A DNA stretch of 64,000 nucleotides from Frankia casuarinae (GTDB taxonomy: Bacteria > Actinomycetota > Actinomycetes > Frankiales > Frankiaceae), in NCBI RefSeq assembly GCF_000013345.1, contig NC_007777.1, forward strand, positions 5,022,001 to 5,086,000, in the 5' to 3' direction. The position numbers and the translations under genes are program-made. Numbering within the stretch: position 1 is the first letter of the stretch; each line of letters begins with the position of its first letter. A model generated the notes under the pieces. That model searched no databases and was not told where the DNA came from. It saw only the letters and a list, made by a program, of their open reading frames with translations. This document shows positions 54,314-64,000 of the stretch, piece by piece.

Positions 54314-55113
54314 CCGCCACTCCGGGCGTCCGTGGACCGGGCACCCGCGAACTGAGGCTCCTCGGACCGGGCCTCCGCGGACCGGGCCTCCGCGGACCGG
54401 GCGTCGTCCGCGGGGTCGCAGCGGGCGAGTAGCGCCTCGGCGAGCACGAGATCCGCCGGTCGAGTCACCTTGAATGCCTCCTGCGCGCCGGGAATGGTCG
54501 TCACCGGCACTCCCAGAGCCTCCACCAGGCCCGCATCGTCGGTCACAGCGATGTCCTCGAGCGCATACGCGGCGCTCAGCACGTCGCGGCGGAATCCCTG
54601 CGGGGTCTGCACGGCTCGCAAACCGTCCCGCGGCGGGGTACGCACCACCCGCCCGTCGGCGTCCACCTCCTTGACCGTGTCGGCCAGCGGCACGACGGGA
54701 ATCACCGCGGGATGTCCGTCGAGCACCGCAGCCGCCACCGCGTCGACCAGCTCGGGGGGCGTCAGCGGCCGGGCGGCGTCGTGGACCAGTACCACGGAGA
54801 CGTCGTCGTCCACGGCTCGCAGGGCGCGGCGGACCGAATCCACCCGCTCGGCGCCTCCGGCGATCACATACACGTCCCCGCCAAGCAACTGGGCCACGGC
54901 ATCGACCAGCGTCGGTGGCGCCGCGACGACAATCTGCGTCACCAGCCTGGAGCGACGCAACGATTCCACCGTGCGCACCAGCATGGGCCTGCCCCCGAGG
55001 GCTCGCAGCGCCTTGGGAGTACCTCCCCCCAGCCGCTCACCCCGGCCGGCAGCCGGCACGATCGCCGCCACCCGGGGGCTCGCCACCGGCAACCGGTGAC
55101 CTTCGCCCACCAC
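54310..55113 (-). CDS. ispD: 2-C-methyl-D-erythritol 4-phosphate cytidylyltransferase
   Basis: 267 residues. The nucleotide-binding start is [62 protein letters not shown] and [17 protein letters not shown] follow, and [14 protein letters not shown] contains the conserved Asp. It transfers CMP to methylerythritol phosphate. A C-terminal tail carries an imperfect hexapeptide repeat ([14 protein letters not shown]), a slippage-prone stretch that is not part of the enzyme. Upstream is carD, a common neighbour in actinobacteria. Confidence 0.95.
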   Translation of the reverse strand: MVGEGHRLPVASPRVAAIVPAAGRGERLGGGTPKALRALGGRPMLVRTVESLRRSRLVTQIVVAAPPTLVDAVAQLLGGDVYVIAGGAERVDSVRRALRAVDDDVSVVLVHDAARPLTPPELVDAVAAAVLDGHPAVIPVVPLADTVKEVDADGRVVRTPPRDGLRAVQTPQGFRRDVLSAAYALEDIAVTDDAGLVEALGVPVTTIPGAQEAFKVTRPADLVLAEALLARCDPADDARSAEARSAEARSEEPQFAGARSTDARSGG

Positions 55114-55353
55114 AGGACCTCCCGTGTGCCATCCGCCACGAGGGCCTGGCCGATCCAGCCGGCTCGGCGCGAGCCGCCGGTGGGCGCAACACCGCCCACC
55201 ACCGTCTCGACGCCCACTCAGCCGGAACCTGAGTCGGCAACGCGCTCGGGACGGCGGTCTCCCGGAAAGAGAATGCCTTTCCGGATTATCATGCCGTGCC
55301 GAATAGATCGCCTGTCGGCCGGACGAATTACGCCTGCGCCAACGAGCCTACGA

Positions 55354-55836
55354 TCATCCGGCGAGAACCTCGTCGAGCATGGCCTCCGCCTTGTCCTCGT
55401 TGGTGCCCTCGGCGAGCGCAAGCTCGCTGACGAGGATTTGCCGGGCCTTGCTCAACATTCGCTTCTCGCCCGCGGAAAGACCGCGTTCGCGATCGCGTCG
55501 CCACAGGTCACGGACGACTTCAGCCACCTTGTTCACATCGCCGGAGGCGAGCTTCTCAAGATTTGCCTTGTACCGTCGTGACCAGTTGGTGGGCTCCTCG
55601 GTGTGCGGGGCGCGGAGCACCTCGAACACCCGTTCCAGCCCGTCCTGCCCGACGACGTCACGCACCCCGACCATGCCGACGTTGTCGGCCGGAACTCGGA
55701 CAGTCAGATCGCCCTGAGCGACCTTCAGCACGAGATAGAGTTTTTCCTCGCCCTTGATGACGCGAGTTTCAATCGCGTCAATCAGAGCAGCACCATGATG
55801 CGGGTAAACAACGGTCTCGCCGACTTGGAACGCCAT
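55354..55836 (-). CDS. carD: CarD-family RNA polymerase-binding regulator
   Basis: The 160-residue protein has the N-terminal RNAP-interaction domain [37 protein letters not shown] and the C-terminal basic helical domain with [44 protein letters not shown] and the promoter-wedging Trp. It binds the beta subunit and stabilises open complexes at rRNA and other promoters. The AAGGGG-type site lies before the ATG at 55836. It is divergent from nothing nearby; an 820-bp gap lies upstream. Confidence 0.95.
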   Translation of the reverse strand: MAFQVGETVVYPHHGAALIDAIETRVIKGEEKLYLVLKVAQGDLTVRVPADNVGMVGVRDVVGQDGLERVFEVLRAPHTEEPTNWSRRYKANLEKLASGDVNKVAEVVRDLWRRDRERGLSAGEKRMLSKARQILVSELALAEGTNEDKAEAMLDEVLAG

Positions 55837-56658
55837 GTGTCACGTGCCCCTTCCGCCTCTACCAGCGTAACACGCACGCATCGCCGCAGGTCAGACGCAC
55901 GCTGCAGGTACTCAAGACCAGCAACGCCAGGGTGAGGGACCCGGCGCCGCCTTCCGGCCACCCGCTCCGGAGGACGGACACCCAGGGACTACAGATCCGC
56001 CCAGCCACCCGTCAGATCGCCGCGCACCGACATCGAAGATGTCCTACCAGGTAAAATGGGTGACGATCCGGCGGATGTTGGCTGTACGTTGAGCGCGGGC
56101 CGCATGGCGAACCCCCGGCGCGGGCCGGCACGGGGTCCCGCCCGGGCCCCGGCCCACCCGATCCACCCGACCGGTCCCGCCGCGGCACACCGGACACATC
56201 GCGACACATCGCTATGTAACGGTCATCTCGTCATGAAAATGGGCTATCGCCACGGAACGGACGGCGCTCGCCGGGTCGCCCGACAGGTCGTGACTCCCCC
56301 CACGCCGTGATGCTGCCCACGTCCGGGGTCGCTCGGACCGATCGCCCAGGCCAGCCGGCCCGGATAGGGCGCCGAAATCCGGCCCGAGCGTGCTCCTGGG
56401 CCGGATCCGCGGCTCTCGTACCGCCCACAGCCGCCGCACGTGATGCCGGGGGATGGCTAGTGTTAGCCCCGCACGGGTGAGTCGGGAGACGGACCGTCTT
56501 AGACCGAATCATCCGGGCACCGGGGGTGACCCCTCCGCACCGGTTACGACGGCCGGCGGTGGAGGCGGCGCCACCGGTGGTCGCTCCCCGGGGCGACCGT
56601 CAACCAGCACCGGTGCGCACCCGAGGCACCGGTCTCGCGCAGGAGGAGCCACCGAGCT
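55837..56658. other. 822-bp stretch without a supported gene
   Basis: It lies between divergent carD and the lipoprotein gene. It contains the carD promoter at the left and several short GC-rich frames without recognisable domains. A TAAAAT hexamer at about 56052 and the inverted word GGCTAGTGTTAGCC at about 56455 are the only motifs noticed. Confidence 0.45.
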
Positions 56659-57408
56659 GTGAGCCGCCGTCTGGGTGCCCGTTTCACGTCAGCCACACCC
56701 GCCGTCGGCGGGGCGTCCGCCGCCCCGGAGTCGGGCCACGACGCCGGCCGACAGTCCACCTTCAGGCGGCGCATCGCCTCCCACCGGATCGGTGTCGCGC
56801 TCCTGGCCTCGGTGGTCGGGTCCGCTGGCCTGGCAAGCTGCGCTTCCGGCAACGACGCGGTGACAAACCTCGCCCGGACCACGACCAACAGCGTCTCGAG
56901 CGCCGTCGGCAGCATCACGCTACGCAATGTCTATGTGGCAGGCCCGCTGTCCCGGGGAGACTCCGCACAGATCGTCTCGGCGTTCTTCAACGCGGGCACC
57001 GAGCCTGACACCATCATCGGTGTGTCCTCCCCCCTGGCGGCGGGCGGCAGGGTCCCGAGCCCCGCCGAGCTGCCACCCGGTTCCGGAAAGATCTTCATTG
57101 CCGACGGCTCCGCGCCGACCCTGCAGAACGTCCAGCAGAACCTGTTGATCGGGTCCCAGGTGCCCGTCACCATCACCTTCGCCAAGGCCGGCAGCATCAC
57201 CCTGGACGTCCCGGTAGAGCAGCCCGCGCCCGGCGCCTCGGCGGCTCCGGGCGCGGTCACCGGGACGCCGCGGGCAGGGCAGTCCGCCTCGCCGTCGGCC
57301 GGCGCCACGCCGGCCTCGACGGTCGGCACGACCTCGTCGACTGCCGCTTCCCGGGTCACGTCGGCCCCCGCCGCGAGCCCTGCGGCCGGCGCCACCACCG
57401 CGGGCTGA
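56659..57408 (+). CDS. Secreted lipoprotein, copper-chaperone-like (PCu(A)C-type)
   Basis: 249 residues from a GTG. A long basic leader precedes RIGVALLASVVGSAGLASC, a lipoprotein signal with Cys near residue 60. The mature part (SITLRNVYVAGPLSRGDSAQIVSAFFNAGTEPDTIIGVSSPLA ... AGSITLDVPVEQP) resembles the DUF461/PCu(A)C beta fold. The His/Met copper ligands of true PCu(A)C proteins are not evident, so metal binding is doubtful. The last 60 residues are an Ala/Ser/Thr/Pro-rich tail. It precedes radA as in other actinobacteria. Confidence 0.7.
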   Translation: MSRRLGARFTSATPAVGGASAAPESGHDAGRQSTFRRRIASHRIGVALLASVVGSAGLASCASGNDAVTNLARTTTNSVSSAVGSITLRNVYVAGPLSRGDSAQIVSAFFNAGTEPDTIIGVSSPLAAGGRVPSPAELPPGSGKIFIADGSAPTLQNVQQNLLIGSQVPVTITFAKAGSITLDVPVEQPAPGASAAPGAVTGTPRAGQSASPSAGATPASTVGTTSSTAASRVTSAPAASPAAGATTAG

Positions 57409-57539
57409 CCCGCCGCTGGGCTGACCCGCCCAGCGGGATCCGGCCGGGGTATCCCCATTCGCGGGTACCCGACGCCCGGGAACCCATTCCGCGCGCCGCT
57501 GTCGCCGACATGTCGGACCAGCGGACTAACGTTGCGTCC

Positions 57540-58967
57540 ATGGCATCCACTCGCCCGTCGGCCGGCGGTCGCCCGTCGAGTCGTGCGGCCTCAGGCGGGT
57601 TCCGGTGTAACAGCTGCGGCTCGGAGTCCGTGCGGTGGGCGGGACGATGCTCGCGCTGCCAGGAGTGGGGCACGCTGGAGGCCCAGGCCCCCGCCCCACG
57701 CCGGGGGGCCGGCCTGGTCGCGGGGGGTCGTTCCGCCTCGTCCGCCGCAGTGACGGCACCGGCTCTGCCGGTCATGTCCGTTGACGTGACCGCGACGCGG
57801 CGTCGTCCGACCGGGATCGACGAACTCGACCGCGTGCTGGGCGGCGGCCTCGTTCCCGGCGCCGTGATCCTGCTCGCCGGGGAACCGGGGGTCGGCAAGT
57901 CCACCCTATTACTGGAGGTCGCGGCCCGCAGCGCCGCCGCCGGTGCCCGCGCCCTGGTCGTCACCGGGGAGGAATCCGCGGCGCAGGTCAGGCTGCGGGC
58001 GGGTCGGACGGGTGCGCTGCACGAGGACCTGTGGATCGCCGCCGAGACGGACCTCGGCGCCGTCCTGCGTCACGTCGAGGAGGTCTCACCGGCCCTGCTG
58101 GTGGTCGATTCGGTGCAGACCATCTCCGCGGCCGGGGTGGACGGAGCCGCGGGCGGGGTCACCCAGGTCCGTGAGGTCACCGCGGCCCTGATCCGGACGG
58201 CCAAGGCGCTGGGACTCGTGACGGTGCTTGTCGGCCATGTCACGAAGGATGGCCTGGTCGCCGGACCACGCCTCCTGGAACATCTGGTCGACGTGGTGCT
58301 GCACTTCGAGGGCGAGCGGCACTCCGCACTGCGCCTGGTCCGCGCGGGCAAGAATCGGTACGGACCAGCCGACGAGGTCGGCTGTTTCGAGATGGACGAT
58401 TCCGGTATCCATGGCATCGCCGACCCGAGCGGGCTGTTCCTGTCCCGGTCCAGCGGCGCGGGGCTGGAGGCGGTGCCGGGAACCTGTGTCACCGTAACGG
58501 TTGAGGGCCGACGGCCACTCGTCGCCGAGGTTCAGGCCCTGGTGGCGGAAACCTCGGCGCAGATCCCCCGGCGCGCCGTGTCCGGGCTCGATCCGGCCCG
58601 GGTGGCGATGATTCTCGCCGTGGTCGAGCGCCGGGCGAAGGTGCGCTTCGGCCGGGCCGACGTGTACGCCGCGACCGTCGGCGGGGTTCGGTTGGCCGAG
58701 CCCGCGGCGGACCTCGCGACGGCCTTGGCGATCGTCAGCGCGGCCAGGGACCGTCCGTTGCCGGCCGATCTCGTCGCCATCGGCGAGGTCGGCCTGGCCG
58801 GGGAGGTCCGCGCGGTGGGCTCGGTACGCCAACGGCTCGCCGCCGCGGCCCGGCTCGGCTTTCGCCGGGCGCTCGTTCCGGCGGACCCCGGCCCGGCTCC
58901 GGACGGCATGAAAGTCACCGAGGTACCCGACCTGATCGGCGCGATCAGCAAAATGCATGAAACATAG
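57540..58967 (+). CDS. radA: DNA repair protein RadA
   Basis: About 475 residues from the ATG at 57540 (an in-frame ATG at 57510 is also possible; neither has a clear ribosome site). The Cys4 zinc finger is FRCNSCGSESVRWAGRCSRC. The RecA-like core has GEPGVGKSTLL (Walker A), LLVVDSVQTI (Walker B) and the RadA-specific GKNRYGP motif. A C-terminal Lon-protease-like domain follows (DVYAATVGGVRLAEPAADLATALAIVSAARDRPLPADLVAIGEVGLAGEVRAV). RadA drives branch migration in recombination. It lies directly before disA, the usual pair, and DisA is known to bind and be controlled by RadA. Confidence 0.95.
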   Translation: MASTRPSAGGRPSSRAASGGFRCNSCGSESVRWAGRCSRCQEWGTLEAQAPAPRRGAGLVAGGRSASSAAVTAPALPVMSVDVTATRRRPTGIDELDRVLGGGLVPGAVILLAGEPGVGKSTLLLEVAARSAAAGARALVVTGEESAAQVRLRAGRTGALHEDLWIAAETDLGAVLRHVEEVSPALLVVDSVQTISAAGVDGAAGGVTQVREVTAALIRTAKALGLVTVLVGHVTKDGLVAGPRLLEHLVDVVLHFEGERHSALRLVRAGKNRYGPADEVGCFEMDDSGIHGIADPSGLFLSRSSGAGLEAVPGTCVTVTVEGRRPLVAEVQALVAETSAQIPRRAVSGLDPARVAMILAVVERRAKVRFGRADVYAATVGGVRLAEPAADLATALAIVSAARDRPLPADLVAIGEVGLAGEVRAVGSVRQRLAAAARLGFRRALVPADPGPAPDGMKVTEVPDLIGAISKMHET

Positions 58968-59098
58968 AAAGTGTGTATTTTTCTAACCATATCGGTACTT
59001 CACGATGAGGTGGACCCCACCGGCTCCCGTCGCCCCGATAGCATCACGACAGTGGTAATGGGAGACGGTGGGGGAAGCCAAGGAGCTGAGGGAGCCTG

Positions 59099-60178
59099 AT
59101 GGCAGGACCACCCGGAGACGACATCTTCCGGGCGACACTGGCCGCGGTCGCGCCCGGAACCCCCTTTCGCGACGGCCTGGAACGCATCCTGCGCGGGCAC
59201 ACCGGCGCACTGATCGTCCTCGGCCACGACAAGGTCGTCGAGGGTCTGTGCACCGGCGGCTTCGAGCTCGACGTGGAGTTCTCGGCGACCCGGCTACGCG
59301 AGCTGGCCAAGATGGACGGCGCGATCGTGCTGTCGTCCGACCTGCAGCGCATCGTCCGCGCGGCGGTGCATCTGGTGCCGGATCCGACGGTGCCGACAGA
59401 GGAGTCCGGCACGCGGCACCGAACCGCCGAGCGGGTCGCCAAGCAGGCCGAGTTCCCCGTCATCTCGGTCAGCCAGTCGATGCACATCATCGCGCTGTAC
59501 GTCGCCGGGCGGCGGTACGTGCTGGACGGCTCGGCCGCCATCCTGTCCCGGGCGAACCAGGCCCTGGCTACCCTCGAGCGTTACAAGCTGCGGCTAGACG
59601 AGGTCGCGGGCACCCTGTCCGCGCTGGAGATCGAGGACCTCGTCACGGTCCGCGACGCGATCTCGGTGAGCCAGCGGCTGGAGATGGTGCGCCGCATAGC
59701 CGACGAGATCGAAGGCTACGTCGTCGAACTCGGCACCGACGGCCGGCTGCTGTCCCTGCAGCTCGAGGAGCTGATGGCCGGGGTCGAGACCGAGCGTGAA
59801 CTCACCGTCCGCGACTATCTGCCGATCGGGTCGAAGGCGGGGACGCCCGCGCAGGTCCTGGGTGAGCTGTCCGCGATGTCTCCGACCGACCTGCTCGATC
59901 TCACCGTCCTCGCCCGGGTGATCGGATTCTCCGGCGGGGCGGACATCCTGGACCGGCAGATCAGTCCACGCGGCTACCGCATGCTGGCGAAGGTGCCCCG
60001 GCTGCCACGGATGGTGGTCGACCGGCTCGTCGACCATTTCGGCACCCTGCAGAAACTGCTCGCCGCCGGGGTCGACGATCTGCAGGCCGTTGACGGCGTC
60101 GGGGAGACCCGCGCCCGAGCGGTCCGCGAGGGCCTCTCCCGGCTCGCCGAGTCAAGCATTCTCGAACGCTACGTATAG
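59099..60178 (+). CDS. disA: Diadenylate cyclase DisA (DNA integrity scanning protein)
   Basis: 359 residues. The N-terminal DAC domain has the DGA motif ([10 protein letters not shown]) and RHR motif ([15 protein letters not shown]), so c-di-AMP synthesis should be retained. A long helical spine and the C-terminal HhH DNA-binding domain ([27 protein letters not shown]) follow. It scans DNA for branched structures and makes c-di-AMP from ATP. The ydaO riboswitch at 45437 is the likely local target of the signal. The ATG at 59099 follows GGAGCTGAGGGAG. Confidence 0.96.
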   Translation: MAGPPGDDIFRATLAAVAPGTPFRDGLERILRGHTGALIVLGHDKVVEGLCTGGFELDVEFSATRLRELAKMDGAIVLSSDLQRIVRAAVHLVPDPTVPTEESGTRHRTAERVAKQAEFPVISVSQSMHIIALYVAGRRYVLDGSAAILSRANQALATLERYKLRLDEVAGTLSALEIEDLVTVRDAISVSQRLEMVRRIADEIEGYVVELGTDGRLLSLQLEELMAGVETERELTVRDYLPIGSKAGTPAQVLGELSAMSPTDLLDLTVLARVIGFSGGADILDRQISPRGYRMLAKVPRLPRMVVDRLVDHFGTLQKLLAAGVDDLQAVDGVGETRARAVREGLSRLAESSILERYV

Positions 60179-60275
60179 TAACGCTACACACGGTAATGCT
60201 ACGTGTGGTAGCCGAAGGCGACGGGAGGCCGCCTGCCGCCTCCGGCCGGCCTGGTCGCCTGGCACGATGGCGGGA

Positions 60276-61229
60276 ATGACCAGCACAGCCAGCACAGCCA
60301 GCACAGCCGGCCCAGCCAGCCCAGCCGGCCCAGCCAGCCCAGCCGGAATCAGCAGCGCGTCCGGACCACTGGCCGATCTCGTCCTGGGCTGGTTCGCCGT
60401 CTGTGGCCGAGACCTACCGTGGCGCCGTCCCCTGACGAGCCCCTGGGCAATCATGGTCAGCGAGGTGATGCTGCAGCAGACCCCGGTCAGCCGGGTGCTG
60501 CCGGTCTGGGAGGCGTGGCTGGACCGGTGGCCGACGCCCGCCGCGCTCGCCGCCGAGCCGGCCGGGGAGGCCGTCCGGGCGTGGGGCCGGTTGGGCTACC
60601 CCCGGCGCGCCCTGCGGCTGCACCAGGCGGCGACCGTCGTCGTCGAACGGCACGACGGCGAGATCCCCCAACACCTCGACGATCTCCTCGCGCTGCCCGG
60701 CATCGGGACGTACACCGCGCGGGCGGTTGCCGCCTTCGCCTTCCGCCAGCGTCATCCGGTCGTTGACGTCAACGTGCGCCGGCTGTTCGCCCGGGCCGTC
60801 GAGGGAAGAGCCGACCCGCCGGCCACGGTCAGCCGCCGCGACCTGGTCGAGATCGCGGAGCTGCTGCCGCCGGACACCGAGACGGCCGCCCGGGCCAGCG
60901 CCGCGTTCATGGAGCTCGGCGCGCTGGTCTGCGTTGCCCGGGCGCCTCGCTGCGCCGCCTGCCCCCTGCTGGGACGGTGTGCGTGGGTGTCCGCGGGCAG
61001 CCCGCCGAGCGCGGGACCCGCACGCCGGCCCCAGGGGTACGCCGGCACCGACCGCCAGGTCCGCGGCCGGCTGCTCGCCGTCCTGCGTGACGCCAGTCCG
61101 GCGGTGGGTCAGGAGATCCTTGACCAGGTCTGGGACGATCCGGTGCAGCGGACCCGCGCCCTCGCCGGGCTGATCGACGACGGTCTCGTGGTACGGGTGG
61201 CGCCGGGCGTCTACGCGCTGCCCAGCTGA
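60276..61229 (+). CDS. mutY: A/G-specific adenine glycosylase MutY
   Basis: About 317 residues. After a repetitive STASTASTAGPASPAGPASPAG leader the HhH-GPD core follows: WAIMVSEVMLQQTPVSRV (catalytic Glu), LPGIGTYTARAVAAFAF (HhH) and HPVVDVNVRRLFAR (catalytic Asp). The 4Fe-4S cluster is CVARAPRCAACPLLGRC with the C-x6-C-x2-C-x5-C spacing. It removes adenine opposite 8-oxoguanine. The Nudix-like C-terminal domain of E. coli MutY is shortened to a winged-helix-like end, as in other actinobacteria. ATGs at 60267 and 60276 are both possible; the leader repeat makes the true start uncertain. Confidence 0.9.
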   Translation: MTSTASTASTAGPASPAGPASPAGISSASGPLADLVLGWFAVCGRDLPWRRPLTSPWAIMVSEVMLQQTPVSRVLPVWEAWLDRWPTPAALAAEPAGEAVRAWGRLGYPRRALRLHQAATVVVERHDGEIPQHLDDLLALPGIGTYTARAVAAFAFRQRHPVVDVNVRRLFARAVEGRADPPATVSRRDLVEIAELLPPDTETAARASAAFMELGALVCVARAPRCAACPLLGRCAWVSAGSPPSAGPARRPQGYAGTDRQVRGRLLAVLRDASPAVGQEILDQVWDDPVQRTRALAGLIDDGLVVRVAPGVYALPS

Positions 61230-61246
61230 CGTCCCTGCGGAAGGGC

Positions 61247-62134
61247 TCAACCCGGATCGGGAACGGCGCGGAAGCGGTAGCCGACCCCGCGGATGCTCTC
61301 GATGACCGTCGGCTGGCCGGCCGTCTCGCCCAGCCGCCGCCGCAGCCGCCGCACGTGCACGGCGAGCGTGTTCGTCTCCGTCTGCGCCGAACCCCAGACC
61401 TCCCGCAGCAGCGTCTCGCGCGGGACGACCCGGCCCGCCTGTTCCAGGAGCAGCGCGAGCAGCCGGAACTCCCGCGGCGGGACCGGGACCACGGCCCCGT
61501 CGAGGCGGACCTCGTGTGCCGCGCGGTCCAGCTGCACCCGTCCGCCGCGCAGCACCTCCGGCTCGCGCATCCGAGGCGGATACGTTCCGGCCCGTCCGAT
61601 TCCGATGAACCCCACCATCGCGAGGACCTCGGGAACCCGGTACGGCTTGCCGACGCAGGCGCTGGCCCCCGCGTCGAGTCCGGCGGCGGCTCGCGGCCGG
61701 TCATCGGGGCCGACCGCGAGGAGAATCGGCACGTCGTCGTGACCGGGCACGCTACGCACCGTCCGCACGACGGTCACCCCGTCCACCACGGGCAGCCGGG
61801 CACTGATCAGCAGCGCGGCCGGATGTCGCAGACCGATCTCCAACAGGGCCAGCGCCCCGTCGGCCACCACGCTGACCTCGACACCGTTCTCGACGAAGGC
61901 GTCGAGCATGCCGTCGTCGACGTCCTCGTCCGCGATCAACAGCGCCGGGCAGCTCCCCGGCCCGGTGCCCGTCGTCCGTCTCCGCGGCCCACCGGACGGG
62001 CCGCGGTACCGACGTCCGTCGGCTGACGGGTCTACCGCCGCGACCGCCGGGCCTACCGAAACCGCCGGGTCCTCGTCTGCCGAGCCACGGTCTTGCCCCC
62101 CCGGTTGACCGGCCCCACGCGGTACCGGGAGCAT
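61247..62134 (-). CDS. PhoB/OmpR-type response regulator with degenerate receiver
   Basis: About 295 residues from the ATG at 62134. The receiver starts CPALLIADEDVDDGMLDAF, and the usual phospho-acceptor position (LLxD) reads ALLISARLPVVDG, so Asp is replaced by Ser while the Lys of CVGKPYR is kept. The winged-helix output domain is complete (VPPREFRLLALLLEQAGRVVPRETLLREVWG ... NTLAVHVRRLRRRLGETAGQPTVIESIRGVGYRF). It lies 32 bp after pstB, so a phosphate-related role is likely, but classical phosphorylation is not. Confidence 0.82.
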   Translation of the reverse strand: MLPVPRGAGQPGGQDRGSADEDPAVSVGPAVAAVDPSADGRRYRGPSGGPRRRTTGTGPGSCPALLIADEDVDDGMLDAFVENGVEVSVVADGALALLEIGLRHPAALLISARLPVVDGVTVVRTVRSVPGHDDVPILLAVGPDDRPRAAAGLDAGASACVGKPYRVPEVLAMVGFIGIGRAGTYPPRMREPEVLRGGRVQLDRAAHEVRLDGAVVPVPPREFRLLALLLEQAGRVVPRETLLREVWGSAQTETNTLAVHVRRLRRRLGETAGQPTVIESIRGVGYRFRAVPDPG

Positions 62135-62166
62135 CCGCGCGTCCTGTCCGCCAATCCCGCCGGCCG

Positions 62167-62943
62167 TCAGCCGAACCGTCCGGAGATGTAGTCCTCGGTC
62201 CGCTTTTCCTTGGGGTTGCTGAAGATCTGCGAGGTCTTGTCGTACTCGACGAGGCGGCCGGGGTCGCCGGTCTTCTCCAACGAGAAGAAGGCGGTCGAGT
62301 CGCTGACCCGCGACGCCTGCTGCATGTTGTGGGTGACGATGACGATGGTGAAGCTCGACTTCAACTTCGCGATCAGATCCTCGATCGCAAGAGTGGAGAT
62401 CGGGTCGAGCGCGGAGCACGGCTCGTCCATCAGCAGGACCTGCGGCTCCACCGCGATCGCCCGGGCAATGCAGAGCCGCTGCTGCTGCCCGCCGGACAGG
62501 CCCGCGCCCGGCCGGCCCAGCCGGTCCTTGACCTCCTCCCAGAGGTTCGCGCCCCGCAGTGACTCCTCGACCCGCTCGTCGAGGAGCGCCTTCTTGCGGA
62601 CCCCGTTCAGCTTGAGCCCGGCGATGACGTTCTCGTAGATGGACATGGTCGGGAACGGGTTCGGTCGCTGGAAGACCATCCCGACGGTGCGGCGGACGGC
62701 CACCGGGTCCATCCCGGGCCCGTACAGATCCTCACCGTCGAGGAGTACCTGCCCCTCGACCCGGGCCCCCGGAAGCACCTCGTGCATCCGGTTGAGCGTG
62801 CGCAGCACCGTCGACTTTCCGCATCCGGACGGCCCGATGAATGCGGTGACGTTCTTCGGCTCGATGGTCAGGTTCACGTCGGCTACGGCTTTGAACTTCC
62901 CATAGTACGCCGTCAGCCCGGAAACGTCGATGCGGGTGGCCAT
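62167..62943 (-). CDS. pstB: Phosphate ABC transporter ATPase
   Basis: The 258-residue protein has Walker [22 protein letters not shown]-loop [17 protein letters not shown], signature [14 protein letters not shown], Walker [17 protein letters not shown] and H-loop [14 protein letters not shown]. The RPNPFP and NRMHE segments identify PstB. It energises high-affinity phosphate uptake with PstA and PstC; pstA is directly upstream on the same strand, and pstC and pstS should lie beyond the window. Confidence 0.97.
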   Translation of the reverse strand: MATRIDVSGLTAYYGKFKAVADVNLTIEPKNVTAFIGPSGCGKSTVLRTLNRMHEVLPGARVEGQVLLDGEDLYGPGMDPVAVRRTVGMVFQRPNPFPTMSIYENVIAGLKLNGVRKKALLDERVEESLRGANLWEEVKDRLGRPGAGLSGGQQQRLCIARAIAVEPQVLLMDEPCSALDPISTLAIEDLIAKLKSSFTIVIVTHNMQQASRVSDSTAFFSLEKTGDPGRLVEYDKTSQIFSNPKEKRTEDYISGRFG

Positions 62944-63067
62944 GGCTACCTCGACTCACGATCTTCCTGGATGCTGTTTCAGATGATCGGATCAGATGGG
63001 ATGGGATAGGACGTGAGAATGGAATAGGGCGTGATCTGTGCCATGCCGCCGTCCCGAGCCAGGGTCA

Positions 63068-63994
63068 TCACAGCCGCGAGCGTCCGGCGATCAGACGAGC
63101 GATGAAGTTGAGCAGCATGATGATGACGATGAGTACCAGGGCGGCGGCCCAGGCCCGGTCCACCGCCGCCTGCTGCGGCTGGCCGGCCTGCGAGTAGATG
63201 TACAGCGGCAGTGCGGACTGCTCCCCGGAGAACGGGTTGGCGTTGATGAGGTTCGTGCCGAAGACGGTCAGCAGCAGCGGCGCGATCTCGCCGGCAACGC
63301 GGGCGACCGCGAGCATGACGCCGGTCACGATCCCGGGCAACGCGGTGGGGACGACCACCTTGAGGATGGTCCGCCAACGCGCCACCCCGAGGGCGTAGCT
63401 GGCCTCCCGCAGCTCGTCCGGAACGAGCTTCAGCATTTCCTCGGCGGAGCGCACCACGATCGGAATCATGAGCACCGTGAGGGCCAGGGCACCCGCGAAT
63501 CCGGAGAAGCCCTGGTGAAGGGCGAGGATCCAGAACGCCAGGATGAACAGACCCGCGATGATCGAGGGAAGACCGGTGAGCACGTCGACAAAGAAACTGA
63601 TCACCCGGCTGACCCGGCCGCGGCCATATTCCACCAGGTAGATGGCCACCAGCAGACCGAACGGCACGGCCAGCAGGCTCGCCAACGCGACCTGCTCCAC
63701 TGTGCCGATGATCGCGTGGTAGATGCCACCGCCGACGTCACGGGCACCGATGCCGTTCATCGAGTGAGTGAAGAATCCGGGGCGCAGCCGCCTCGCACCC
63801 TTCTCGATCACATTCACGAGCACCGCGAGCAGGGGGATGACCGCTAGCAGGAAGGCGGCGTAGACCAGGTTCGTCGCGAACCGGTCCCGGGCCCGGCGGG
63901 CGCCCTCGACCAGCGTCGAGGGCACGGTCATCGCGAGGATGAAGAAGACGGCGACCAGCAGGAGGAACTGGATCCTGCTGGAGATCGAGGTCAC
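63068..63994 (-). CDS. pstA: Phosphate ABC transporter permease (possibly cut by the window edge)
   Basis: 308 residues from the ATG at 63994. Six or more hydrophobic segments are seen with the BPD inner-membrane signature (EEMLKLVPDELREASYALGVARWRTILKVVVPTALPGIVTGVMLAVARVAGEIAPLL). The stretch FFTHSMNGIGARDVGGGIYHAIIGTVEQVALASLLAVPFGLLVAIYLVEY is typical of PstA. The start is six bases from the window end, so an upstream start cannot be excluded. It is spaced 124 bp from pstB. Confidence 0.93.
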   Translation of the reverse strand: MTSISSRIQFLLLVAVFFILAMTVPSTLVEGARRARDRFATNLVYAAFLLAVIPLLAVLVNVIEKGARRLRPGFFTHSMNGIGARDVGGGIYHAIIGTVEQVALASLLAVPFGLLVAIYLVEYGRGRVSRVISFFVDVLTGLPSIIAGLFILAFWILALHQGFSGFAGALALTVLMIPIVVRSAEEMLKLVPDELREASYALGVARWRTILKVVVPTALPGIVTGVMLAVARVAGEIAPLLLTVFGTNLINANPFSGEQSALPLYIYSQAGQPQQAAVDRAWAAALVLIVIIMLLNFIARLIAGRSRL

Positions 63995-64000
63995 CAGATA

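Overview
The window reads as chromosome of a very GC-rich filamentous actinobacterium. Frankia or a close relative is my best guess, from protein style, IS content and gene order; I ran no database search. Housekeeping blocks support this: rlmB, cysS, ispF, ispD, carD, a copper-chaperone-like lipoprotein, radA, disA and mutY, then a response regulator with pstB and pstA. No rRNA, tRNA or CRISPR was seen.

Layout. (1) 1-4,160: end of a small aromatic pathway (GriH-like 3-dehydroquinate synthase II and a FAD monooxygenase), a dead ISKra4 transposase and an orphan LuxR-type regulator. (2) 4,676-21,190: an IS graveyard of nested elements. An ISAs1 copy is split by an ISL3 element, which is split by a group II intron. 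The intron holds an IS5/IS427 element (itself split by an IS4 element), an IS5-type element split by an IS110 element, and two nearly identical inverted 1,635-bp ISAs1 copies. IS5 and IS701 copies follow on the right, an IS30 copy lies on the left. Several insertions can be defined to the base from target duplications. The IS110 element has a leader that fits a bridge RNA: four guide segments match its own target and its own ends.

(3) 21,485-27,781: hemerythrin-domain protein, a long stretch without a gene, then a family 2B encapsulin shell protein (EshA-like, cyclic-nucleotide-binding domain) followed by a two-domain geosmin synthase. (4) 27,782-38,704 (minus strand): a ribosomal-peptide (RiPP) locus. 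In transcription order it has a FecCD/FecE/FecB-type importer, an EntS-like MFS exporter, an unannotated 37-residue precursor peptide, an E1-like leader-binding protein, a CocE-type hydrolase, two YcaO proteins and a SagB-type dehydrogenase. Near-identical AT-rich Zur-like operators precede both the importer genes and the precursor. I infer a metal-starvation-induced peptide system, perhaps a metallophore; this is the leading candidate for an undescribed system.

(5) 38,834-45,000: ABC exporter, an alpha/beta-hydrolase-like lipoprotein lacking its nucleophile, and an XRE-peptide deformylase fusion. (6) 45,430-51,580: an Rpf-like muralytic protein behind a c-di-AMP (ydaO) riboswitch, rlmB, and a PP2C/vWA/FHA signalling set in which the vWA gene has lost its centre. 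(7) 51,632-64,000: the core genes listed above. disA makes c-di-AMP, the ligand expected for the riboswitch upstream of the Rpf gene. IspD and IspF belong to the pathway that supplies the precursor of geosmin.
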